Part shown: positions 26,586-35,499 of the stretch, piece by piece
How the letters are laid out: every line of letters begins with the position of its first letter
Numbering within the stretch: the stretch's first letter is position 1
DNA from: Nitratireductor arenosus
Lineage (GTDB): Bacteria > Pseudomonadota > Alphaproteobacteria > Rhizobiales > Rhizobiaceae
DNA: 64,000 nucleotides
Assembly (NCBI RefSeq): GCF_009742725.1
Contig: NZ_WPHG01000001.1
Location: 1,214,001 to 1,278,000, forward strand
Reading direction: 5' to 3'
Made by a program: the position numbers and the translations under genes
The notes under the pieces: model-generated
What the model saw: the letters and a program-made list of their open reading frames with translations, nothing else
Told to the model about the DNA's origin: nothing
Database searches by the model: none

Positions 26586-27044
26586 ATGCGCGGATCGATC
26601 CACATTCTGGCGGCAACCGTCCTGATCACCGGCGGCGCGGCGGCCTACCTGCTTTCGCCGGGGCCGGCCGCGGCACAGGCGGTCATGCTCTACAAGAACC
26701 CGCAATGCGGCTGCTGCGAAGCCTATGCCGACTATCTGCGGCAAAACGGGTTTACGGTCACCGTCGAACCGACCCACGAACTAGCGGCCATGAGCCGCGC
26801 GGCCGGCGTGGCCAATGATGTCCAGGGGTGTCACCTGTCGATGATCGAGGGTTATGCGGTGAGCGGTCATGTCCCCGTCGACGTGGTCAAGGGACTGCTC
26901 ACCGAACGTCCTGACATCAAGGGTGTGACGCTGCCCGGCATGCCGCTCGGCTCTCCGGGTATGGGCGGGACGAAGGAGGCGGCGTTCGAGATCCTCGAAA
27001 TCTCGAAATCCGGCGAAATCACCGGCGTCTACGCACGCCGTTAA
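26586..27044 (+). CDS. DUF411 family copper-associated protein
   Basis: A 152-residue exported protein: N-terminal hydrophobic signal or anchor (1-31), then the DUF411 core YKNPQCGCCEAYADYLRQNGF with a CxCC metal site, a Cys in DVQGCHLS and VSGHVPVD. The C-terminal end has a GMPLGSPGMGG Met/Gly loop. DUF411 proteins are found with copper and silver resistance genes and probably bind Cu(I) in the periplasm. The gene starts 30 bp after the multicopper oxidase stop with an AAAGGAAGA ribosome-binding site, and so belongs to the same operon. Confidence 0.88.
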   Translation: MRGSIHILAATVLITGGAAAYLLSPGPAAAQAVMLYKNPQCGCCEAYADYLRQNGFTVTVEPTHELAAMSRAAGVANDVQGCHLSMIEGYAVSGHVPVDVVKGLLTERPDIKGVTLPGMPLGSPGMGGTKEAAFEILEISKSGEITGVYARR

Positions 27045-27089
27045 GGTGCGGACGGAAATCAACTGTCACAACGCGAAAGGATTGATACG

Positions 27090-27236
27090 ATGATGAACGC
27101 TCAAGGCAATATGATGGACGGCATGGGCGGAATGGCGATGTGGGGCATGGGCTTCGTGTGGCTCCTCGTCGTCATCGTGCTTGTGCTGGGCGCCGCGGCG
27201 CTGGTGAAGTATCTTTTGTCGGGCAATCGCAAATGA
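27090..27236 (+). CDS. 48-residue Met-rich membrane peptide
   Basis: A small ORF: an N-terminal Met/Gly-rich stretch (MMNAQGNMMDGMGGMAMWGM), one transmembrane helix (about 21-39, FVWLLVVIVLVLGAAALV) and a basic tail KYLLSGNRK. AAAGGA lies nine bases before the ATG, and codon use is GC3-rich like its neighbours. It is 45 bp downstream of the DUF411 gene. The Met cluster outside the membrane suggests a Cu(I)-binding accessory of the oxidase/DUF411 operon. Similar short ORFs often sit at the end of copper operons but are missed by gene callers. Confidence 0.7.
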   Translation: MMNAQGNMMDGMGGMAMWGMGFVWLLVVIVLVLGAAALVKYLLSGNRK

Positions 27237-27403
27237 CATGTTCCGGGACGTAACGGCGAGGTCATCTTTGCCACGATCCGGGGTTCGATCGCAGACCCGA
27301 AACACGGTGACGTTTCCTGATCGAGGCGCCTCGACCGTTGCGCCGGCGCCGGGCCGCCTCCATCCGGCACCACGGGCTTGTCGCCCCGGCGCTGGCCCGC
27401 AGC

Positions 27404-28480
27404 TTACGCATCGCGGCCGGCTCGCGCCAGCCCGTGCGCCACCAGCCGGTCGAGAATGTCCGGATAGCTCACGCCGCTTGCCGCCATCGCCTTGGAATAC
27501 ATGCTGATGTCGGTGAAGCCGGGAATGGTGTTGAGCTCGTTGATCAGGAAACGCATGTCCGGCGTGAGGAAGAAATCCACCCGCGCCATGCCGTCGCAGC
27601 CGACGACGCGGAAGGCCCTGGCCGCCGTCGCGCGGATTTCGCTTTCGATCCTGTCCGGCAGTTCCGCCGGCACTTTCAGCACCGCGCCGTCCGCGTCGAC
27701 ATATTTTGCCTCGTAGTTGTAAAAGCCGTGGCTCCGCGCCGTCACGATCTCGCCGGGACGCGAGACGAACAGGTCGCCTTGCCCGTCCTCCAGCACGCTG
27801 CATTCGATCTCGCGGCCGTCGATGAACTCTTCGGCAAGCAGCGTGCGGTCGTTGTTGAAGCCTTCGGTAAGCGCCGCCTGGTAGTCTTCCTCGCTCGCCA
27901 CCTTGCTCACCCCGACGGAAGAGCCCTGGCGCGCCGGTTTGACGAAAAGCGGAAGCCCGAACGCTCGCCGCAGCTCGGCAAAAGTCGGCACGGCGTCGCG
28001 GACGATCGTCACGGATCGCGCGATCGGCAGCCCGGCTTCGGCGAGAAGGCGTTTGGTGATGTCCTTGTCGAGTGCGACCGCGGAGCCGAGAATAGCGCAG
28101 CCGGCCAGCGGCACGCGCGCCACCGCCGCCAGCCCCTGCACCGCGCCGTCCTCGCCATGAAGCCCGTGCAGCACGGGAAAAATCATGTCGATCTTCGGCA
28201 GGGCGAAGGGCGCCCCCTCGGGCGGGATTGCCAGTATCCGTCCTTCTCCGCCCGGCACCAGGCAAATCTGCGTTCCGCGCGACGGCTGCCCCGGCGCGCC
28301 ATCCTCGAAGCTGCTCAACAGCCATCGCCCCTCGCGGGTGATGAAGATCGGCACCACATCGTAGCGCGCCGGCGCGAGCGCGCGCATGACATTGGTTGCC
28401 GAAAGCACCGACACGTCATGCTCGGCGGAACGTCCGCCGAACAAGACGGCGATGCGCAGTCTGCTTGAGGATGGGGCCAC
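27404..28480 (-). CDS. ddl: D-alanine--D-alanine ligase
   Basis: A 358-residue ATP-grasp ligase making the D-Ala-D-Ala dipeptide for peptidoglycan. Motifs: FGGRSAEHDVSV (substrate Glu/His), ATP-binding VKPARQGSSVGVSKV, omega-loop FYNYEAKY (Tyr, as in D-Ala rather than D-lactate ligases) and the metal-binding ARVDFFL and NELNTIPGFT. It starts at a GTG (28480) with CCGGAG upstream. This looks like a stand-alone DdlA-type copy; the copy in the mur/fts cluster, if present, lies elsewhere. It is downstream of and co-directional with comM, 281 bp apart; that gap holds nothing I can name. Confidence 0.94.
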   Translation of the reverse strand: MAPSSSRLRIAVLFGGRSAEHDVSVLSATNVMRALAPARYDVVPIFITREGRWLLSSFEDGAPGQPSRGTQICLVPGGEGRILAIPPEGAPFALPKIDMIFPVLHGLHGEDGAVQGLAAVARVPLAGCAILGSAVALDKDITKRLLAEAGLPIARSVTIVRDAVPTFAELRRAFGLPLFVKPARQGSSVGVSKVASEEDYQAALTEGFNNDRTLLAEEFIDGREIECSVLEDGQGDLFVSRPGEIVTARSHGFYNYEAKYVDADGAVLKVPAELPDRIESEIRATAARAFRVVGCDGMARVDFFLTPDMRFLINELNTIPGFTDISMYSKAMAASGVSYPDILDRLVAHGLARAGRDA

Positions 28481-28761
28481 GAAACGCTCCGGGAATGATC
28501 TGGGTTGACCGTCCTGTGAGCTTAAAGCGATAGCGCGGGCGGCGGCAGGCTGGAAGACCGTTTTTCAACTGTCGCGCCGTTCCGGACATAGCCACTGATG
28601 GTTTCCGCGTGTGACGGCCCGTCGGATACCGGGGGCGCCCTGGCTGATTTCGGCCGGTTCGTTCGTCCGCGGCGTGCCGCGCGCATGGACCGCCTCCTCC
28701 GCCGGCGAGCCCGACGGAAGAAAGGCGGGTCGCTCGGTTTTGGTCGGGATAGGTCGGCTGT

Positions 28762-30294
28762 TCAAGCGGCCTGGGCGAACCCGTCTGTGCCCATCCGGTA
28801 CGAGATCGCCTCCGCTAGGTGGATGCGGCCGACCGCGTCCTTGCCGTCGAGGTCGGCCAGGGTGCGCGCGACCTTCAAAACGCGGTGATAGGCGCGCGCC
28901 GAAAAGCCGAGCTTTTCGCTGGCATCGCGCAAAAGCGCCGCGCCTGCCTCGTCCGGCCGCGCGATCTCCTCGACCAGCCCGGTCGAGCACAGGGCGTTCG
29001 TTGCGATATCCTTCATGCCGAGGCGCGCGAACCGGTCGCGCTGGATCGCGCGCGCCGCGGCGACGCGGCCGGCGACAGCCTGGCTCGCTTCACCGCCGTG
29101 GATATGGAAGAGCTCGTGCGGCGACACGGCCGGAACCTCGATCCGCAAATCGATCCGGTCGAGCAGCGGGCCGGAAATCCGCGCCTGGTAGTCGCTGCGA
29201 CAGCGCGGCCCGCGGGCGCAGCGATAGCCCGGCTCACCGGCGCGCCCGCACCGGCACGGGTTCATCGCCGCCACGAGCTGCGCACGGGCGGGATAGGAGA
29301 CGCGGTTGTTGGCACGCGCGATCACCGCCTGGCCCGATTCGATCGGCTGGCGCAGCGAATCCAGCACGGCAGGCGTGAATTCGGGCAGCTCGTCCAGGAA
29401 AAGCACGCCGTTATGGGCGAGCGACACCTCGCCGGGACGCACCCGCAGGCCGCCGCCGACCATCGCCGCCATCGAGGCGGAATGGTGCGGCGCGCGAAAC
29501 GGCCGGCGATCCGACAGGCGCCCCTCGGCGAGTTCGCCGGCGATCGACTGGATCATCGAGACCTCCAGCAATTCGCGCGGCGCCAGCGGCGGCAGGATGG
29601 ACGGCAGGCGCTGGGCCAGCATCGACTTGCCCGCGCCGGGCGGTCCGCACATCAAGAGATGGTGGCCGCCGGCCGCCGCGACTTCGAGCGCGCGCTTCGC
29701 CGTCTCCTGGCCCTTGATGTCGGCGAGGTCCGGCAGGGTTCCTGAGGCGGAGCGGATTTCGGCGATGGGACGCGACAGGACCTGCGACCCGCGAAAATGG
29801 TTGGCGATCGCGATCAGACTGCGCGGCGCCAGGATTTCCATCTCGCCGTCGGCCCAGGCGGCCTCCGCCCCCGCGGCGTGCGGGCAGATCAGCCCCTTTC
29901 CGAGACCGTTGGCGCCGATCGCGGCCGGCAGCGCCCCATGCACATGCGCGATCGTGCCGTCGAGCGACAATTCGCCGAGCACGACGAAACCCTCCAGCGC
30001 GTCGGCCGGCACCGCGCCGAGCGCGGCCATCAGGCCGAGCGCGATCGGCAGATCGTAATGGCTGCCCTCCTTGGGCAGGTCGGCGGGCGCGAGATTAACC
30101 GTCACTCTCTTGGGCGGCATCGACAGGCCGGAGGCATGAAGCGCGGCCTGCACCCGTTCCCGGCTCTCGGCCACCGCCTTGTCGGGCAGGCCGACGATCT
30201 GCATGTTGATCTTGCCCGGCGCGATCATCACCTGAACGTCGACCGGAACCGCCTCGATGCCCTGAAAGGCGACGGTGCTGACCCGCGAAACCAT
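28762..30294 (-). CDS. comM: ComM/YifB family AAA+ ATPase (branch-migration helicase)
   Basis: A 510-residue protein with an N-terminal Lon-protease-like domain (about 1-180), an Mg-chelatase-type AAA+ module with GPPGAGKS (Walker A) and DELPEF (Walker B), and an insert with CxC/C zinc-like cysteines (NPCRCGRAGEPGYRCARGPRC split here as NPCRCG and RCARGPRC). The C-terminal Mg-chelatase lid follows. ComM is a hexameric helicase that extends branch migration in recombination and natural transformation. The ATG at 30294 follows GGGGAG. Its promoter carries a LexA box (30393-30407), so it is likely SOS-induced. Confidence 0.94.
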   Translation of the reverse strand: MVSRVSTVAFQGIEAVPVDVQVMIAPGKINMQIVGLPDKAVAESRERVQAALHASGLSMPPKRVTVNLAPADLPKEGSHYDLPIALGLMAALGAVPADALEGFVVLGELSLDGTIAHVHGALPAAIGANGLGKGLICPHAAGAEAAWADGEMEILAPRSLIAIANHFRGSQVLSRPIAEIRSASGTLPDLADIKGQETAKRALEVAAAGGHHLLMCGPPGAGKSMLAQRLPSILPPLAPRELLEVSMIQSIAGELAEGRLSDRRPFRAPHHSASMAAMVGGGLRVRPGEVSLAHNGVLFLDELPEFTPAVLDSLRQPIESGQAVIARANNRVSYPARAQLVAAMNPCRCGRAGEPGYRCARGPRCRSDYQARISGPLLDRIDLRIEVPAVSPHELFHIHGGEASQAVAGRVAAARAIQRDRFARLGMKDIATNALCSTGLVEEIARPDEAGAALLRDASEKLGFSARAYHRVLKVARTLADLDGKDAVGRIHLAEAISYRMGTDGFAQAA

Positions 30295-30364
30295 CTCCGC
30301 TTCTCCCCGACCACGGGAGCGGCATACAACCGATGCGTTCGTTCGGGTGCCGCCCTCGCGCCGA

Positions 30365-30407
30365 ATTAAGCACAAATGTCTATCGCTCGCAAGAACATTA
30401 CGAGAAC
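30365..30407 (-). promoter_or_regulatory. comM promoter with a LexA (SOS) box
   Basis: On the minus strand CTTGCG (30393-30388) and CTTAAT (30370-30365) are spaced by 17 bp. Overlapping the -35 is GTTC-TCGTAAT-GTTC (30407-30393), the direct-repeat GTTC-N7-GTTC LexA box of Alphaproteobacteria. The predicted transcript start is near 30358, about 64 bases before the comM ATG. A CAACCTAG/CTAGGTTG inverted repeat (30407-30436) lies just upstream. Confidence 0.75.
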
Positions 30408-30478
30408 AACCTAGCGCTTCGCGTGTATCTAGGTTGCAGTTGGTTGCATTGCCGTGAACGGAACGGCAACGCGACCGC

Positions 30479-31420
30479 TTATGCCCGTCGCGCCTCGACC
30501 GCGTCCCAGAACAGGGCGGCGATGTCGGCGCCGCCGAATTTCTTCACCTCGCGCACGCCGGTCGGCGAGGTGACGTTGATTTCCGTCAGCAGGCCGCCGA
30601 TCACGTCGATGCCGACGAGGAGGAATCCGCGCTCCTTCAGCGCCGGGCCGATCCGCGCGCAGATCTCGCGCTCGCGTTCGGTCAGCTCGGCATGTTCGGC
30701 CCGGCCGCCGACATGCATGTTGGATCGCGAATCATGTTCGGCCGGCACCCGGTTGATGGCGCCGACCGGTTCGCCGTCGATCAGGATGATGCGCTTGTCG
30801 CCGGCGCGCACCGCCTTGAGGTAGCGCTGGACGATATAGGGTTCGCGGAACATCTGGCCGAACATCTCCAGCAGCGCGGCGAGATTGCGGTCGGCCTCGT
30901 GCAGGTGGAAGATGCCGGCGCCGCCATTGCCGTAGAGCGGCTTGACGATGATGTCGCCGTGTTCGCGCCGGAACGCGGCGACCTCGCGCGGATCCTTGGT
31001 GATCAGCGTTTCGGGCATCAAATCGGGGAATTCGGTGACGAAGATCTTTTCGGGACTGTTGCGTACCCAGGCTGGATCGTTGACCACCAGGGTCGCGGGA
31101 TGGATACGCTCCAGGATATGCGTGGTGGTGATGTAGTTCATGTCGAATGGCGGGTCCTGGCGCAAGAGCACCACGTCGACCTCGGAAAGGTCGAGGCGGC
31201 GCGGTTCGCCGAGCGAAAAATGGTCGCCGGCAACGTCGCGCACCGTCATCGTCTCGGCCCAGGCGAAAACGCCGCCGTCGCGCATCGACAGACTATCGGG
31301 CGTGTAGTGGAAAAGCTGGTGGCCGCGCCGTTGCGCTTCCAGCGCCAGGGCGAAGCTCGTATCCCCCGCGATCGTGACGGTCGAAACATGGTCCATCTGG
31401 ACGGCGATTTTCAAGGACAT
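30479..31420 (-). CDS. gshB: Glutathione synthetase
   Basis: A 313-residue ATP-grasp ligase adding Gly to gamma-glutamylcysteine. Motifs: [19 protein letters not shown] (N-terminal signature), [38 protein letters not shown] (ATP grasp), and C-terminal [19 protein letters not shown]. The ATG at 31420 has GGAG six bases upstream. It lies upstream of comM with a 184-bp gap holding two inverted repeats (about 30448-30470 and 30407-30436), which may terminate gshB transcription before the comM promoter. Confidence 0.96.
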   Translation of the reverse strand: MSLKIAVQMDHVSTVTIAGDTSFALALEAQRRGHQLFHYTPDSLSMRDGGVFAWAETMTVRDVAGDHFSLGEPRRLDLSEVDVVLLRQDPPFDMNYITTTHILERIHPATLVVNDPAWVRNSPEKIFVTEFPDLMPETLITKDPREVAAFRREHGDIIVKPLYGNGGAGIFHLHEADRNLAALLEMFGQMFREPYIVQRYLKAVRAGDKRIILIDGEPVGAINRVPAEHDSRSNMHVGGRAEHAELTEREREICARIGPALKERGFLLVGIDVIGGLLTEINVTSPTGVREVKKFGGADIAALFWDAVEARRA

Positions 31421-31604
31421 CGGCGACTCCGCGTCTGGGCCCCAAGGCGACAAGGGGTGAAGCCATCTATCCAATTCCGGCGCGAAAGCCAATCCGCCGG
31501 TCCACGCGTCTTGATTGTGGCCGGGACCAAGCGGGCGATACGCTTCCTAAACGGTTTTACGCAAGAATACGCTCAATCAGGCAAGTCTAAAGCTAGAAAG
31601 TTTC

Positions 31605-32945
31605 ATGAACGGGCCGATGCCAGGCATCAATGAAAGCAGGGACGGCGGCGATCTGGCGTATACCGATCCCTTGACCGGGCTCGGCAACAACCGGCGTTTC
31701 GTTACCAAGATCAAGCGTCTGATCGGCGAGCGGGCCGACGATCCGGCGCCGTTCGCGATCGGCATCATCGATCTCGACGGGTTCAAGCCGATCAACGATC
31801 TGTTCGGACGCGCCGCCGGTGACGAAATCCTCATGCAGGTGGCGTTGCGACTTCACGCGGCGATGGACAAGCATTCCACCATCACTCGGATCGGGGCCGA
31901 CGAGTTCGCCTTTCTCTTCCCGATGACCTTCAGCGAGGCCGCGGTCTCCGAGCAGGCGCGCATGCTGATCGAGATCCTGTCGGCGCCCTACGATCTGGGT
32001 GAGCGCGGCGCGCGGCTTTCGGCCTCCGTCGGCTGTGCGCTGTTTTACGTCGGCGGCGAGAGCGCGGAAGATCTGGTCCGCAAGGCTGAAACCGCGCTCT
32101 ACCACGCCAAGCGCAACGGCCGGGGCCGCGTGGTCGTCTACACGCAGGAAATGGAGGATGCGGCCAAGCGCGACACACGCATCGAGCAGGCGCTGCGGCG
32201 TGCGGTCTCGGCCGAGGAGGTGCAGCCCTACTTTCAGCCGATCGTCGATCTGGCGACGCGCCGGATCGTCGGCTTCGAGGCGCTCGCGCGCTGGACCGAT
32301 CGCGATCTGGGCTTCGTGTCCCCAAGCGTCTTCATTCCGATCGCCGAGGAACGCGGCATCATTGGCGCGCTTTCGCAGTTGCTTTTGCGCAAGGCGAGCC
32401 GCGCCGCCCAGGACTGGCCCGGCGATCTCTTCCTCTCGTTCAACCTGTCGCCGTCGCAACTGGTCGACCAGAATACGGCAGACCACATCCTGACCACGCT
32501 CGCCCGCGCCTCGTTCGACCCGCGGCGGCTGGAGGTCGAAATCACCGAAACCGGCATGATGAGCGATCCCGCCTCGGCGGAAAAGATCGTCCAGGATCTG
32601 CGCGCCGAAGGGGTGCGCATCTCACTGGACGATTTCGGCACGGGACAGTCGAGCCTCGGCCGGTTGCGTGAATTCCATTTCGACAAGCTGAAGATCGATC
32701 AGGCCTTCGTCGCCTCCATTCTCGACGACCGCGCCTCCGAGCACATCATTCGAGCGATCCTGGCGATGTGCGAGGGCCTCGATATCGAAGTGGTGGCCGA
32801 GGGCATCGAAACCGAGGAGCAGGCCGCCCGCCTGGTCGAGTTCGGATGCCGGGGCGGGCAGGGTTATCTTTTTGGCAGGCCGGCCGCCGCCGCCGCCACG
32901 ATGCGTCATCTGACCACCTTCGCCAAACTGCCGGCAGCGTCCTGA
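31605..32945 (+). CDS. Cytoplasmic GGDEF-EAL protein, probable c-di-GMP phosphodiesterase
   Basis: A 446-residue protein without membrane or PAS segments. A GGDEF domain (about 15-180) starts DPLTGLGNNRRF but has RIGADEF (97-101) in place of GGDEF, one residue off consensus. An EAL domain (about 200-440) has FEALARW, FNLSPSQL, EITETGMM, DDFGTGQSSLG, KIDQAFV, AEGIETEEQ and GQGYLFG: all metal and catalytic positions appear present. The most likely role is an EAL phosphodiesterase in which the GADEF domain binds GTP to regulate; residual cyclase activity is possible. Two Met codons (31605, 31617) compete as start; the first follows AGAAAG. The gene is divergent from gshB. Confidence 0.88.
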   Translation: MNGPMPGINESRDGGDLAYTDPLTGLGNNRRFVTKIKRLIGERADDPAPFAIGIIDLDGFKPINDLFGRAAGDEILMQVALRLHAAMDKHSTITRIGADEFAFLFPMTFSEAAVSEQARMLIEILSAPYDLGERGARLSASVGCALFYVGGESAEDLVRKAETALYHAKRNGRGRVVVYTQEMEDAAKRDTRIEQALRRAVSAEEVQPYFQPIVDLATRRIVGFEALARWTDRDLGFVSPSVFIPIAEERGIIGALSQLLLRKASRAAQDWPGDLFLSFNLSPSQLVDQNTADHILTTLARASFDPRRLEVEITETGMMSDPASAEKIVQDLRAEGVRISLDDFGTGQSSLGRLREFHFDKLKIDQAFVASILDDRASEHIIRAILAMCEGLDIEVVAEGIETEEQAARLVEFGCRGGQGYLFGRPAAAAATMRHLTTFAKLPAAS

Positions 32946-33132
32946 CGTGACCGGCCTCGCGCCCGGCTGAAGGCGGCACCCACCGGCGCGGACCCCGCCG
33001 CGGATGGCTCTCGTGCGAGGCCGAAGCGGATTTCGCTACACGCCCCACGAAGCCAGATACGGGGCTTGTCACGCGGCGCGCGATTGCCGAAAGTCTGCCG
33101 CTCGGACCGCCAGGAGAGGGAAACGAGCGACC

Positions 33133-33897
33133 ATGACCGATGCGATCTTTCCGGATTTGCGCGATGCCGCCGTGGTGATCACCGGCGGTGGGACGGGGAT
33201 CGGCGCCTGCCTGACGGAAGGCTTCGCGCGCCAGGGCGCACGGGTCGCCTTCCTCGATATCGCCGAAGCCGAAAGCCGGGCCCTGTGCGAGCGTCTCGAG
33301 GAGGAGACGGGCTGCCGGCCGCTTTTCCTTCCTGCCGATTTGCGTGATGTCGCTGCGCTGCGCGCGGCCGTGGCGCAGGCGGCCGACGCGCACGGTCCGG
33401 CCGCCGTGCTCGTCAACAATGCCGCGCGTGACGACCGCCACGCGGTCGAGGATGTGACGCCGGAGTTCTGGGACGCCAACCAGGCGGTCAATCTCAGGCC
33501 GCACTTCTTCGCCATCCAGGCGGCGGTGCCGGCGATGAAGGCCGCCGGCCGCGGCGCGATCGTCAATTTCTCCTCAACCTCCTACATGATCAATGGTGGC
33601 GGCTTTGCCTCCTATACCGCCGCCAAGGCCGGCGTGATCGGGCTGACGAAGGGGCTCGCCGGTGAGCTCGGCCCGTTCGGCATCCGCGTGAACGCGATCG
33701 CGCCGGGATGGGTGATGACGAAACGCCAGCGCGACCTATGGGTGACGGAAGCCGGCCTCAAGGCGCATATCGACCGACAATGCCTGAAACAGGAAATCGC
33801 GCCGGCCGACATGGTCGGTCCGTGCCTGTTCCTCGCCTCCTCGGCCGCGCGCATGGTGACCGCCCAAACGCTGATCGTCGATGCGGGGTCGCTTTAG
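33133..33897 (+). CDS. Short-chain dehydrogenase/reductase
   Basis: A 254-residue classical SDR with the nucleotide motif TGGGTGIG, NNAA, the catalytic Ser in NFSSTSYM and YTAAK (Tyr-x-x-x-Lys). The NAD-type acidic residue appears after beta-2 (FLDIAEAE), so NAD+ is favoured. The ATG at 33133 is preferred to a longer form (33004) because the Rossmann fold begins 12 residues later. A gluconolactonase-like gene follows in the same direction, so the pair probably oxidises an aldose to its lactone and then to the acid. The stop codon TAG lies inside the start of repeat copy 2. Confidence 0.88.
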   Translation: MTDAIFPDLRDAAVVITGGGTGIGACLTEGFARQGARVAFLDIAEAESRALCERLEEETGCRPLFLPADLRDVAALRAAVAQAADAHGPAAVLVNNAARDDRHAVEDVTPEFWDANQAVNLRPHFFAIQAAVPAMKAAGRGAIVNFSSTSYMINGGGFASYTAAKAGVIGLTKGLAGELGPFGIRVNAIAPGWVMTKRQRDLWVTEAGLKAHIDRQCLKQEIAPADMVGPCLFLASSAARMVTAQTLIVDAGSL

Positions 33898-33998
33898 AGC
33901 GTTTCCAGGCGAAGTGGAAGCCGGGTCGCCGTTCACAGGCGCGTTAAAACAATAAGTTAGAGCCGATCTGCGATTCCGCGAATAGTATAACGGTTCTA
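33896..33998. repeat. Dispersed two-hairpin intergenic repeat, copy 2
   Basis: Same layout as copy 1 (GAGCGTTTCCAGGCGAAGTGG, AACAATAAGTTAGAGCCG, then CGGTTCT), with some drift in the outer arm and second hairpin. It starts at the SDR stop codon and ends about 57 bp before the lactonase start, so it sits inside a probable operon. Confidence 0.8.
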
Positions 33999-34055
33999 GG
34001 GTCAGATACCCGGACGTTTTTTGCAATCCGACGCGGAACCGAAAGGGCCGACCAG

Positions 34056-34934
34056 ATGACCGACCACGTTTCGATCCTGTGCGACATCGCCTGCGAACTC
34101 GGCGAGGGGCCGTCCTACGATCCCGCAACCAACCGGTTGTTCTGGTTCGACATCACCGGAAAAAGGCTGTTGGAAAAACCGTTTCCGGACGGCGAGACGG
34201 TGGTGCACGACCTGCCCTTCATGGCGAGCGCGATCGCCGTCATCGACGCCGGCCGGCAGCTCCTTGCCGCCGAAAACGGTCTGCATGTGCGTGACGCGGC
34301 CACCGGGGCGCTGTCGCTCGTGCAACCGATCGAGGCCGACAACGCGCTGACGCGGGCCAATGATTCCAGAGTGCATCCGTGCGGCGCGTTCTGGATCGGC
34401 ACGATGGCCAAGGACGAAAGCCGCGACCGGGGCGCGATCTACTGGTTCTTCCGGGGCGAGTTGCGCCCGCTCTATCGACCCTTGTCGATCCCCAACTCGA
34501 TCTGTTTTTCGCCCGACGGGCGCATCGCCTATTTCACCGACACGCCGCGCGGCCTGCTCTACCGGGTCGATTGCGATCCCCAAACCGGCCTGCCGGTGGG
34601 CGAGCCGGCCGTCTTCGTCGACTGGCGCGGCAGCGACGGCTTCATCGACGGTTCGGTGGTCGACGCCGAGGGGGTGTTGTGGAACGCGCGCTGGGCCGGC
34701 GGGGCCGTGGATGCCTGGGCGCCGGACGGGCGCCGGCTGCGCACCATCGCCGTTCCCGCCGCGCAGGCGACATGTCCGGCCTTTGCCGGTGCCGACGCGT
34801 CGCGGCTCGTCGCGACCTCGGCCTGGAAGGGCAAGAGCGAACGGCAGCGCGGGGCCGAGCCTGACGCCGGCAAGACGTTTCTGATCGACATGCCGGTATG
34901 TGGGCGTTTCGAGCCCAAGGTGAAGATCGCCTGA
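34056..34934 (+). CDS. SMP-30/gluconolactonase-like sugar lactonase
   Basis: A 292-residue six-bladed propeller hydrolase of the SMP-30/LRE family. Metal and active-site pattern: ELGEGPSYD (Glu), RANDSRVHPCGAFWIGTM, PNSICFSPDGRIAYFTDT (Asn, metal) and FIDGSVVDAEGVLW (Asp, metal). No signal peptide. Reaction: hydrolysis of an aldonolactone to the aldonic acid. Pairing with the upstream SDR suggests a dehydrogenase-lactonase route for a pentose or hexose; the sugar is not identifiable. The ATG at 34056 follows GAAAGG. Confidence 0.88.
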   Translation: MTDHVSILCDIACELGEGPSYDPATNRLFWFDITGKRLLEKPFPDGETVVHDLPFMASAIAVIDAGRQLLAAENGLHVRDAATGALSLVQPIEADNALTRANDSRVHPCGAFWIGTMAKDESRDRGAIYWFFRGELRPLYRPLSIPNSICFSPDGRIAYFTDTPRGLLYRVDCDPQTGLPVGEPAVFVDWRGSDGFIDGSVVDAEGVLWNARWAGGAVDAWAPDGRRLRTIAVPAAQATCPAFAGADASRLVATSAWKGKSERQRGAEPDAGKTFLIDMPVCGRFEPKVKIA

Positions 34935-34970
34935 TCCGGGCAGTATTCGCGCCGGATAACGCCCGGGCGA

Positions 34971-35330
34971 TCAGCCGACGCGTTTCATGCAGATCTTGGT
35001 GTGGCCGGCGCTGATGAAGCCGAGCTGCCGGGCGGCGGCCTTGGAAAGGTCGAGCACCCGGCCGCGGATGAATGGGCCGCGGTCGTTGATCCGCACCACC
35101 ACCGAACGGCCGTTGCGCTGATTGACCACTTTCAGCCTGGTGCCGAACGGCAGGGTGCGGTGCGCGGCGGTCATCGCCGCGGGGTTCATGCGTTCGCCCG
35201 AGGCGGTCTTGGAGGTGAGGGCATACCAGGAGGCACGCCCGCAATCGGCCGATGCCGTACCTGTTGACGCGGCAACGGCGATGCCGCCGGCGATCAGGCG
35301 TCCGGCGAATGAATTCATGCGCGATGTCAT
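34971..35330 (-). CDS. rlpA: RlpA-like protein (double-psi beta-barrel)
   Basis: A 119-residue short RlpA: a signal peptide (about 1-28, GTASA-DC) followed directly by the DPBB domain ASWYALTSKTASGERMNP, TAAHRTLPFGTRLKVVN, VVVRINDRGPFIRGRVLDLS. The conserved Asp of NDRGPF, part of the lytic-transglycosylase-type active site, is intact. There is no SPOR domain, so it is a minimal form. If Cys30 is lipidated it would need a lipobox, which ASADC is not, so it is probably soluble periplasmic. The start at 35330 (ATG) is supported by the signal peptide; MNSFAG four codons later is an alternative. Role: remodelling of denuded glycan strands. Confidence 0.85.
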   Translation of the reverse strand: MTSRMNSFAGRLIAGGIAVAASTGTASADCGRASWYALTSKTASGERMNPAAMTAAHRTLPFGTRLKVVNQRNGRSVVVRINDRGPFIRGRVLDLSKAAARQLGFISAGHTKICMKRVG

Positions 35331-35499
35331 TGACGTGGATTGTCCCAGGCGATTTTTCTCGAAAGCCGGCTATGGCCGAAATGTGGCGCGGGCTGGGCTC
35401 GGCCTGCCGGGTTCCATCACGTTGGGAGTCTCCAGGTCACATTGGGTGAGGCGGTAGGAGCCGGCAAGAGCGGTCGAGGCGGAAGCATACGCCGCGCGT

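Noticed and set aside
27270-27305. GGGGTTCGATCGCAGACCC resembling a tRNA T-arm
   Set aside because: No cloverleaf can be formed around it on either strand.
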